From an uncultured archaeon (GTDB lineage: Archaea; Thermoproteota; Nitrososphaeria; Nitrososphaerales; Nitrosopumilaceae), in NCBI GenBank assembly GCA_950073955.1, contig CATMRH010000074.1, forward strand, positions 1-5,423: DNA of 5,423 nt, given 5' to 3'. Positions 1 through 4,595 of this stretch are shown here, piece by piece. The notes under the pieces were generated by a model. That model was not told where the DNA came from. It did not search any database and worked only from the letters and a program-made list of their open reading frames with translations. Every line of letters starts with the position of its first letter. Position 1 is the stretch's first letter. The position numbers and the translations under genes were made by a program.

Positions 1-295
1 TGTCATCTTCGGCAATTAAAGTAAATTCTCTTAATGTGGTTCCATCTGAAAGTTGTGAGACTTTACCATAATTGAAATCTCGCAGAAAAGAATCTGGGTC
101 AAAATCTAGCGGTTCTCCAGAGTAGTCAATTGGATTAATAATTTCGCCAGTAGTTTGTATAAGGGCTCCTGAAGGTGTTACAAGTGTTTTCTGTTCTAAT
201 TCAACTTCAGAGAGTGTGGAAAAAACCACAATCATAGAAAGTCCAATAATTAAAGCAATGATTAAGATTACAGCATTTGAACGAGTTTTTTTCAA
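1..295 (-). CDS. Probable multicopper oxidase, N-terminal fragment (3' end outside window)
   Basis: An open frame reads leftward from a TTG codon at 295 and runs off the window edge after 98 codons. The protein starts with a short basic stretch (KKTR) and a hydrophobic helix at about residues 8-27, which is a signal peptide or N-terminal membrane anchor, so the mature part should lie outside the membrane. A linker follows, then at residues 63-78 a segment DFDPDSFLRDFNYGKV, and at about 87-98 the strand TLREFTLIAEDD. From memory of the family, this strand resembles the first cupredoxin strand of multicopper oxidases and NirK-like proteins of ammonia-oxidising archaea. The copper-binding histidines would lie further on and cannot be seen, so enzyme type and substrate remain open. 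No ATG or GTG occurs in frame just upstream of the TTG, and a TATA-like box about 30 nt upstream supports this start as leaderless. It is divergent from the gene at 432. Confidence 0.6.
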   Translation of the reverse strand, partial: MKKTRSNAVILIIALIIGLSMIVVFSTLSEVELEQKTLVTPSGALIQTTGEIINPIDYSGEPLDFDPDSFLRDFNYGKVSQLSDGTTLREFTLIAEDD

Positions 296-320
296 GATAT
301 ATAAAAAAAGAAAAATTCTT

Positions 321-330
321 AATTTAAATT
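321..330 (-). promoter_or_regulatory. TATA box for the leftward exported-oxidase gene
   Basis: AATTTAAATT is centred about 30 nt upstream of the TTG start at 295. That puts the expected transcription start within a few nucleotides of the start codon (archaeal TATA centre to start site is about 26-27 nt). The transcript would be leaderless, and no Shine-Dalgarno sequence is seen. Confidence 0.5.
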
Positions 331-339
331 TACCCTAAG

Positions 340-372
340 CTAACTTTTTTAGTACGATCTAACTTTATGTAC
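340..372. repeat. Imperfect direct repeat in the divergent promoter region
   Basis: CTAACTTTTTTAGTAC (340-355) and CTAACTTTATGTAC (359-372) share CTAACTTT followed by GTAC, with a 2-bp difference in spacing. The two CTAACTTT cores start 19 bp apart, close to two helical turns. They lie between the TATA boxes of the two divergent genes, a position suited to a regulator site. That role is inference, and in DNA this AT-rich chance repetition is possible. Confidence 0.35.
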
Positions 373-401
373 CAAATATTTACAAATTTTAAAAAAATTA
401 C

Positions 402-411
402 GTTTAAACTA
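402..411 (+). promoter_or_regulatory. TATA box for the GOLD-like membrane protein gene
   Basis: GTTTAAACTA is centred about 26 nt before the GTG start at 432, so the predicted start site coincides with the first codon. This supports a leaderless transcript and the choice of GTG. No Shine-Dalgarno sequence is present just upstream of the GTG. Confidence 0.5.
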
Positions 412-431
412 AAGAAAATCAGTCATAGTTT

Positions 432-932
432 GTGCAAAAATTAGGAATAATACTAATTTGTTCAGTGGGACTAATTGCAATAGGATTAATTTTGTCGGTT
501 TTAGGAAATCAGATTATCCTAGAAGGAGTTAGTCAAGGAGACGGGAAAGTAAGTTCAGAACAAACACTTGTAATTTCTGTGGATTTTGTTTCAAAAGATA
601 CATCAGGAGTTTTTGCAGTACAAATAATGGAATTCAAAGACAACACATTTTTTGCAAAGGTATTAGATCCATTTGACAGCGAAATTATTTCTCAAACAAT
701 TAATGAAGAAACTATTGAGAAGGGATTTGATGTTTTAGAGACTGGAACTTACAAACTGATCATTGAAAGTACTAGTAATGAAGAAACTCAAATATTTGCA
801 GCTATAGGACCGCTTCCAGATACAGGTAAGAAATCACTCGGTTTTGTTTCAGTGTACATACTTGTTATTGGAATGGTTGGATTAATAGCAGCTGGAATCT
901 ACGGAATTAAAAATAGGGTAAGATCAGTTTAG
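432..932 (+). CDS. Two-TM envelope protein with possible GOLD (emp24-like) beta domain
   Basis: This 166-residue protein starts at GTG. It has a hydrophobic segment at about residues 4-25, an extracytoplasmic domain at about 30-135, a second membrane helix at about 137-158 and a short basic tail (KNRVRSV). The expected topology is both ends inside and the central domain outside. The domain is rich in alternating hydrophobic residues and contains FFAKVLDPFDSEI (73-85) and, later, GFDVLETGTYKLIIES (98-113). A strand with 'DP' before a turn, then 'F...ETGTYKL', is the pattern of GOLD/emp24-p24 beta-sandwich domains, though eukaryotic p24 proteins have one C-terminal TM and a coiled coil. The fold assignment is by eye; the cellular role is unknown. 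The gene is divergent from the probable oxidase and ends tail-to-tail with the wHTH gene, overlapping it by 9 bp. It could otherwise be a lineage-specific hypothetical protein. Confidence 0.85.
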   Translation: MQKLGIILICSVGLIAIGLILSVLGNQIILEGVSQGDGKVSSEQTLVISVDFVSKDTSGVFAVQIMEFKDNTFFAKVLDPFDSEIISQTINEETIEKGFDVLETGTYKLIIESTSNEETQIFAAIGPLPDTGKKSLGFVSVYILVIGMVGLIAAGIYGIKNRVRSV

Positions 933-1235
933 ATAAGTATCCATTTTTTCAATACTGTTGATAGCAGCATCAAAGTTTTCACTATTTTCAACAAGAGCAC
1001 TAAGTTTATCAAAATTGGCAGCAAGTAAACATCTTTTATCATCAGAGTTTTTGGAAATGAATTCATGCTCTATCAAATAAGACAGTCTTTCAAGAACCTC
1101 AGATTCAGATATGGAAGTTTGTTTGGCTAAAAATGAACATTCTTTTTCACCATCTTCTAGTTCTGCTAATATTGAAGATGTTATAGGATCAAACATGCAA
1201 TCTACAACTTTTTCTCGATCAAATGTTTCATCCAT
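924..1235 (-). CDS. Small winged helix-turn-helix regulator, ArsR/MarR-like
   Basis: This 103-residue cytoplasmic protein starts with ATG at 1235. Residues 15-28 (FDPITSSILAELED) form the first helix, in the 'F.p.r..IL..L..G' style of ArsR-type winged helices. SFLAKQT (34-40) and SESEVLERLSYLIEHEF (43-59) fit the helix-turn and recognition helix, with a beta wing at about 60-72. Residues 75-100 are predicted helical and may dimerise. Cysteines at 13, 33 and 69 do not form the classic ArsR metal-site motif, so metal sensing is not supported. The ligand and targets are unknown. The gene is divergent from the Cys-rich miniprotein (88 bp between starts) and converges on the GOLD-like gene. A TATA-like box about 28 nt upstream of ATG, and an AAATTT repeat overlapping it, make autoregulation possible. 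It could instead be a transcription-factor-like protein without sensor function. Confidence 0.85.
   Translation of the reverse strand: MDETFDREKVVDCMFDPITSSILAELEDGEKECSFLAKQTSISESEVLERLSYLIEHEFISKNSDDKRCLLAANFDKLSALVENSENFDAAINSIEKMDTYLN
941..950 (+). terminator. T-run terminator after the GOLD-like gene
   Basis: CCATTTTTTC lies about 10 nt past the TAG stop at 930-932 and holds six consecutive T on the transcribed sense strand. Archaeal RNA polymerase commonly stops at such oligo-T tracts without a hairpin. It sits inside the 3' end of the opposing wHTH gene. Confidence 0.35.
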
Positions 1236-1249
1236 ATCGCTAAGATAGA

Positions 1250-1263
1250 AAATTTGGAAATTT
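1250..1263. repeat. AAATTT double half-site over the wHTH promoter
   Basis: AAATTTGGAAATTT is two copies of the palindrome AAATTT separated by GG. It overlaps the TATA box of the leftward wHTH gene and lies between that box and the predicted start site. A regulator bound here would block transcription of its own gene. The element is short and low in complexity, so chance is a real alternative. Confidence 0.25.
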
Positions 1264-1268
1264 ATAAC
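1258..1268 (-). promoter_or_regulatory. TATA box for the wHTH regulator
   Basis: Read on the minus strand, GTTATAAATTT is centred about 28 nt before the ATG at 1235, predicting a start site within 1-3 nt of the start codon (leaderless). It is the best TATA match in this divergent region. Confidence 0.5.
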
Positions 1269-1289
1269 TTTTCAAATGGATCGTGCCCA

Positions 1290-1301
1290 ATAAGATAATT
1301 A
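1290..1301 (+). promoter_or_regulatory. Weak TATA-like element for the Cys-rich miniprotein
   Basis: ATAAGATAATTA is centred about 28 nt before the ATG at 1324, the same spacing as at the neighbouring genes. The match to a TATA consensus is weaker. Its TAAGATA core also occurs at 1241-1247, 50 bp away near the wHTH start site. Confidence 0.35.
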
Positions 1302-1323
1302 GGAAAAAAATACTCACAGAATC

Positions 1324-1476
1324 ATGCAAAAACTATGCAGTAAAGATCCAACTGGGAAAGGAATACACTGTTTTTGTATAGATATTGACGCTCAACGAGG
1401 AGTCAAAAAATGCTGTAAATGTAATCTATGGAATGTACAAGGCAATGACTGGACAGAGGATGCGGACTTTAGATAA
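1324..1476 (+). CDS. Cys-rich miniprotein (50 aa), probable zinc- or metal-binding
   Basis: This short open frame runs ATG to TAA and encodes 50 residues with six cysteines: Cys5, then CFC at 16-18, then CCKC at 30-33, plus His15. Paired CxC-type knuckles 11 residues apart are what a small zinc ribbon or rubredoxin-like knuckle looks like, so binding of one structural metal ion is likely but inferred. Basic residues (QRGVKK, 24-29) lie between the knuckles and the tail is acidic (NDWTEDADFR). There is no signal peptide or membrane segment, so it should be cytoplasmic. Six cysteines in 50 residues in an AT-rich genome is hard to explain by random translation. A weak TATA-like box lies about 28 nt upstream. 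It is divergent from the wHTH gene, so regulation by that protein is possible. I do not recognise a named family. Confidence 0.7.
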   Translation: MQKLCSKDPTGKGIHCFCIDIDAQRGVKKCCKCNLWNVQGNDWTEDADFR

Positions 1477-1593
1477 TTTGAAATAAAAAAGATATTGTTA
1501 TTGCGAATAAGGACAAAAATCATTAGAAAAGAATATTTAAAAAATCACCTAATTTGACGCCTAGTATGGTTTTTATCGGGGTTTCTTTGAATT
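1477..1593 (+). other. Intergenic region and leader before rps13
   Basis: These 117 bp hold the operon TATA box (1534-1544) and the short leader with the possible upstream ORF. The first half (1477-1530) is AT-rich, and I see no gene, tRNA or stable hairpin in it. No oligo-T terminator for the preceding miniprotein gene is evident. Confidence 0.6.
1534..1544 (+). promoter_or_regulatory. TATA box of the rps13-rps4 operon
   Basis: TATTTAAAAAA is the strongest TATA-like element in the 117-bp gap before rps13. A start site about 26 nt downstream falls near 1564-1566, which would leave a 5' leader of about 30-40 nt before either candidate rps13 start. This differs from the leaderless spacing seen at the genes to the left. 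Confidence 0.5.
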
Positions 1594-1622
1594 TTGGAAT
1601 ACTTGAGCAGTCAAGAATATAG
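1566..1622 (+). other. Possible leaderless upstream ORF (18 codons) overlapping the rps13 start
   Basis: An ATG at 1566 sits at the predicted transcription start of the rps13 operon and opens an 18-codon frame (begins MVFIGVSLNFG) ending at TAG 1620-1622. It is in a different frame from rps13 and covers both candidate rps13 start codons. If translated, ribosomes entering on it would pass the rps13 start and stop just after it, allowing coupling or feedback control. Neither its translation nor a control role is shown by the sequence. Confidence 0.25.
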
Positions 1623-2199
1623 ACACATTGTAAGGATTGTGGGTAACGATATCCCAGGAGAGAGAAAATCGATTGTAGGGTTAACTCAGATCAAAGGTAT
1701 TGGATACAACTTTGCCACAGCAATTCTTGATACTCTAAAAATTAACTCAAATTCCAATATTGGTAATCTTTCTGATGCTAATATAGAAGCCATTGAAAAA
1801 TTAATTTTAGACCCAATTGGAGGAAATTTTCCAACATGGTTTCTTAACAGAAATAAAGACATTGAAACCGGAGCAAATTTGCATTTGTTAACGTCAGATA
1901 TTCCATTTACATTAAGAAATGATATTGAAAGAGAAAGAATAACTGCAAGTTGGAGAGGTTACCGTCATCTAAGCGGTCTAAAAGTTAGAGGACAAAGAAC
2001 TAGAACTTCAGGTAGAAAAGGGGGAGCAGTTGGTGTTGCCAAAGGTGGACTAGCAGATCCAGCAAAGAAGGGAGCTCCAGGAGCTCCAGCAGCTGATGCA
2101 GCTACAGCTGATGCAGCTACAGCTGATGCAGCTACAGCTGATGCAGCAGCTCCAAAAACAGAAGAAAAGAAAGAAGCACCAGCGGAGAAAACAAAATAG
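1594..2199 (+). CDS. rps13: Small-subunit ribosomal protein uS13 (archaeal S13)
   Basis: uS13 sits in the head of the 30S subunit and contacts 16S rRNA, the P-site tRNA and bridges to the large subunit. Recognition rests on YRHIVRIVGNDIPG (9-22), the helical H2TH-like region with IKGIGYNFA (33-41), IPFTLRNDIERERITASWRGYRH (103-125), and the signature SGLKVRGQRTRTSGRKG (127-143). The core ends near residue 150. Beyond it is an extra tail of about 50 residues, low in complexity, with GAPGAP, ADAAT repeats and an acidic/lysine-rich end; archaeal S13 usually stops near residue 150. The start is uncertain: TTG at 1594 gives MEYLSSQEYR, while TTG at 1603 gives MSSQEYR, which looks as natural. Neither has a good Shine-Dalgarno sequence, and no in-frame ATG is nearby. 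It is first in an operon with rps4, 9 bp downstream. Confidence 0.96.
   Translation: MEYLSSQEYRHIVRIVGNDIPGERKSIVGLTQIKGIGYNFATAILDTLKINSNSNIGNLSDANIEAIEKLILDPIGGNFPTWFLNRNKDIETGANLHLLTSDIPFTLRNDIERERITASWRGYRHLSGLKVRGQRTRTSGRKGGAVGVAKGGLADPAKKGAPGAPAADAATADAATADAATADAAAPKTEEKKEAPAEKTK
2092..2145 (+). repeat. 15-bp in-frame tandem repeat in the rps13 tail
   Basis: GCTGATGCAGCTACA is present three times without mismatch (2092-2106, 2107-2121, 2122-2136), followed by a 9-bp partial copy (2137-2145). It encodes ADAAT three times and then ADA (residues 167-184). Perfect identity at the DNA level, including third positions, points to recent slippage expansion. Just upstream, GGAGCTCCA occurs twice in tandem (2071-2088), encoding GAPGAP. 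Confidence 0.95.
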
Positions 2200-2202
2200 G
2201 TG
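2198..2202 (+). promoter_or_regulatory. Shine-Dalgarno sequence of rps4
   Basis: AGGTG overlaps the TAG stop of rps13 and lies 6 nt before the rps4 ATG at 2209. It matches the archaeal 16S 3'-end complement (GGAGGTGAT). It is the clearest Shine-Dalgarno in the window, as expected for an internal operon gene, and it fixes the rps4 start. Confidence 0.7.
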
Positions 2203-2208
2203 TTTTGA

Positions 2209-2781
2209 ATGGGAGATCCAAAATATCCACGTAGAGTTTGGAGAAAACCAAAGAGACCTCTTAATTATGAACTAAAGATGGAAGAACTAAAAACTCTCGG
2301 CACATTTGGATTAAGAACTAAAAGAGAATTATGGAAAGCACATACAGAATTATCACGTGTGAGACATCAAGCAAGATCATTGCTTGCATTAAGACAAGAA
2401 GTTAGAGAGGAAAAAGAACCAATCCTAATGAAATCACTTGCTAGAATTGGATTAGTAAGTAGTGATGCAACATTAGATGATGTACTTAACCTAAATGTAA
2501 ATGATTTACTTGCACGTAGATTACAAACTATTGTTTCAAAGAAGCTTGGATTCAAAACACCATATCAAGCAAGACAAGCAGTAATTCATGGACACATAAT
2601 GATTGGGAAACGAAAAATAGACATTCCATCATACACAGTTACAGTTGGAGAAGAAGGCGATGTTCATTTTACACCTGAATCTAAGATTCCAGAAATGTTA
2701 GAAAAGACAAAATCTGAACCTGAAGCAGTGGAGACACCAGCTGAAGCAACTTCAAAAGATGAAGGTTCTTCAACAAAATAA
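2209..2781 (+). CDS. rps4: Small-subunit ribosomal protein uS4 (archaeal S4)
   Basis: uS4 is a primary 16S rRNA-binding protein that nucleates 30S body assembly. This 190-residue product opens with the archaeal/eukaryotic form GDPKYPRRVWRKPKRP (2-17), followed by ELKTLGTFGLRTKRELW (26-42), typical of archaeal S4/eukaryotic S9. The S4 RNA-binding domain spans about 102-165, with ARRLQTIVSKKLGFKTPYQA (102-121) and ARQAVIHGHIMIGKRKID (121-138). A tail of about 25 residues rich in Glu, Ala, Thr and Ser (from about 166) goes beyond the core. Start ATG 2209 is well set by AGGTG and by the conserved GDPK N-terminus. It follows rps13 at 9 bp and must be co-transcribed with it. The usual archaeal next gene, rps11, is absent; glmS follows after 53 bp. 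Confidence 0.97.
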   Translation: MGDPKYPRRVWRKPKRPLNYELKMEELKTLGTFGLRTKRELWKAHTELSRVRHQARSLLALRQEVREEKEPILMKSLARIGLVSSDATLDDVLNLNVNDLLARRLQTIVSKKLGFKTPYQARQAVIHGHIMIGKRKIDIPSYTVTVGEEGDVHFTPESKIPEMLEKTKSEPEAVETPAEATSKDEGSSTK

Positions 2782-2800
2782 TCAAAAAAATAGGCTTATC

Positions 2801-2810
2801 AGTAATTAAC
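2801..2810 (+). promoter_or_regulatory. Possible TATA element for glmS
   Basis: AGTAATTAAC is centred about 29 nt before the glmS ATG at 2835, the spacing of the leaderless genes in this window. The match is weak. With no AGGTG-like sequence before glmS and no oligo-T terminator after rps4, glmS could be served by its own leaderless promoter, by read-through from rps4, or by both. Confidence 0.3.
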
Positions 2811-2834
2811 CCCAAAATATCAGAGAGAATAGTT

Positions 2835-4595
2835 ATGTGTTCAATTATTGGTTACTCTGGAAAAGAAATTGCAGCACCCATTCTTGTAAAGGGGTTAAAA
2901 AGAATGGAATATCGCGGATACGATAGTGTTGGAGTTGCAACAGAATCAGATAATAAAATTGAATTAAAGAAAGGTACAGGAAAGGTAAATGAAGTAAATT
3001 CAAAAATTCATTTAGATACACTTCCCGGAAAAGTAGGTATTGGTCACACTAGATGGGCAACTCATGGAAAAGTTACCGATATCAATGCACATCCACATTC
3101 AAGCAACTCTGGTAAAATTGCAATAGTACATAATGGAATTATAGAAAATTTTGAAGAATTAAAAAAACAATTAGAAAGTGAAGGGTATAGTTTCAAAAGT
3201 GAAACAGATAGTGAAGTTATTGCAAACTTGCTTCAAAAATATTATGAATTAACTGCAGATGTCAAAGAAACAATTATGAAAACAGTTTCAGAAATTAAAG
3301 GGCATTATGCATTTGTTGCAATGTTTGAAAATGGTCAACTTGCAGCAGCTAGATTTCATGAACCATTAATTATTGGAGTTGGAAAAGATAATGTCTTTTT
3401 ATCAAGTGATGTTTTAGGATTTATTGAATATACAGATAATGTAATTTATATGAAAAATAGAAATTTTATAATTTTAGATAAAGAAGGATTCCAAATTTTA
3501 GATTTTAATGGTAAAAAGATAAAACACGAAATTACAAAAGTTTCAAAAGAATTTGGAGATGCATACAAAGGAGATTATGCACATTTTACATTAAAAGAAA
3601 TTTATGAACAACCTGAAACAATTTTGAAAGCTGGAGAAAAAACAACTGATGCAATCGAAAAAACAGTAGATTATATCAAACATGCAAAAAATATCTACAT
3701 AACTGGAAGCGGAACTAGTTATAATTCTGCACTTATTGCAAAGCAAATTCTATCAAAATATGCCAAAATTAAGGTAGAACCAATCATTTCAAGTGAACTT
3801 CAATTTTCACCAGATATTATTGAAGAAAATTCTATTCTAATTGCAATATCTCAAAGTGGAGAAAGTGCAGATGTCTTAGATGCGGTAAGAATAGCAAAAA
3901 AAGAAAATTGCAAAATTATCTCTATTGTTAATTTACTTACATCATCACTTGCACGCAGATCAGATGTAGTGATTGGAATGAACTGTGGACCCGAAATCGG
4001 GGTTGCATCAACAAAAAGTTTTACATCACAACTCGTTATAATCTATAAAATTGTGCAAAAATTAAGTAATAATGACATAACAATTAATTTTGAAAAGTTC
4101 TCTGAATCAATTTTAAAAATATTAGAGAACCCAACAAAAATTCAACAGATTGCAAAGGAATTAAAGGAAATTTCAGACATTTACGTTTTAGGTAGGGGGA
4201 TAAATTATCCTATTGCAATAGAGGCAGCACTAAAACTTAAAGAATTAACATACATTCATGCAGAGGGAATTCCAGGAGGAGAATTAAAACATGGACCTCT
4301 TGCATTAATGGATTCAAACGTATTTGTGATAATTATCAATCCAAATGATTCAACGTATTCAGATACAATAACAAGTGCAAGAGAAATTAAAGCCCGTGGA
4401 GCAAAAATTATTGGAGTTTCAGATATAGAAAGTGATCTTTATGATTATTGGATAGAAATTCCAAAAATAGATGAAGTGTTATATCCAATTTCAGAAATTA
4501 TTCCAATTCAATTGTTATCATACTATGCTGCACTTGAAAAAGAAACAGACCCGGATTACCCTAGAAACCTAGCAAAATCAGTTACAGTGAAGTAA
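2835..4595 (+). CDS. glmS: Glutamine--fructose-6-phosphate aminotransferase (isomerizing)
   Basis: GlmS converts fructose 6-phosphate and glutamine to glucosamine 6-phosphate, the first step to UDP-GlcNAc, used in archaea for surface glycoproteins. The product has 586 residues (E. coli 608-609). An N-terminal Ntn glutaminase domain (about 1-240) has nucleophile Cys2 after the initiator Met, HTRWATHG (71-78), HNGIIEN (99-105) and the ETDSEV loop (123-128). Two SIS isomerase domains follow: GSGTSYNSA (291-299) with AISQSGESADV (337-347) and EIGVASTKSFT (387-397), then GRGINYPIAIEAALKLKE (453-470) and GELKHGPLA (482-490). Residues matching E. coli E481, K485, E488 and H504 appear as E463, K467, E470 and H486. 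The C-tail PRNLAKSVTV (576-585) holds the ammonia-channel and sugar-site lysine. Oddities are MCSIIGY in place of the usual MCGIVGY, and a final Lys where Glu is common. No riboswitch-ribozyme is seen upstream. Confidence 0.98.
   Translation: MCSIIGYSGKEIAAPILVKGLKRMEYRGYDSVGVATESDNKIELKKGTGKVNEVNSKIHLDTLPGKVGIGHTRWATHGKVTDINAHPHSSNSGKIAIVHNGIIENFEELKKQLESEGYSFKSETDSEVIANLLQKYYELTADVKETIMKTVSEIKGHYAFVAMFENGQLAAARFHEPLIIGVGKDNVFLSSDVLGFIEYTDNVIYMKNRNFIILDKEGFQILDFNGKKIKHEITKVSKEFGDAYKGDYAHFTLKEIYEQPETILKAGEKTTDAIEKTVDYIKHAKNIYITGSGTSYNSALIAKQILSKYAKIKVEPIISSELQFSPDIIEENSILIAISQSGESADVLDAVRIAKKENCKIISIVNLLTSSLARRSDVVIGMNCGPEIGVASTKSFTSQLVIIYKIVQKLSNNDITINFEKFSESILKILENPTKIQQIAKELKEISDIYVLGRGINYPIAIEAALKLKELTYIHAEGIPGGELKHGPLALMDSNVFVIIINPNDSTYSDTITSAREIKARGAKIIGVSDIESDLYDYWIEIPKIDEVLYPISEIIPIQLLSYYAALEKETDPDYPRNLAKSVTVK

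Noticed and set aside
924..1235. Metal-sensing ArsR repressor controlling the Cys-rich miniprotein
   Set aside because: The fold is consistent with a winged helix, but its cysteines (13, 33, 69) do not match the known ArsR/SmtB metal-site motifs, so metal sensing is not claimed.
1..1476. Mobile element or novel defence island on the left
   Set aside because: No transposase, integrase, nuclease or terminal repeats are seen, and base composition is uniform with the housekeeping genes.
2071..2151. Short regular repeats as a CRISPR-like array
   Set aside because: Units are 15 bp, directly adjacent with no spacers, and in frame inside rps13; this is a coding microsatellite.
2367..2555. 62-codon minus-strand open frame
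   Set aside because: It lies wholly inside rps4, shows no recognisable protein feature and has no promoter; it is an antisense shadow of a strongly conserved gene.
2782..2834. glmS ribozyme or other riboswitch before glmS
   Set aside because: The gap is only 53 bp, AT-rich, and lacks a stable fold or the conserved glmS ribozyme core, which is known from Gram-positive bacteria.
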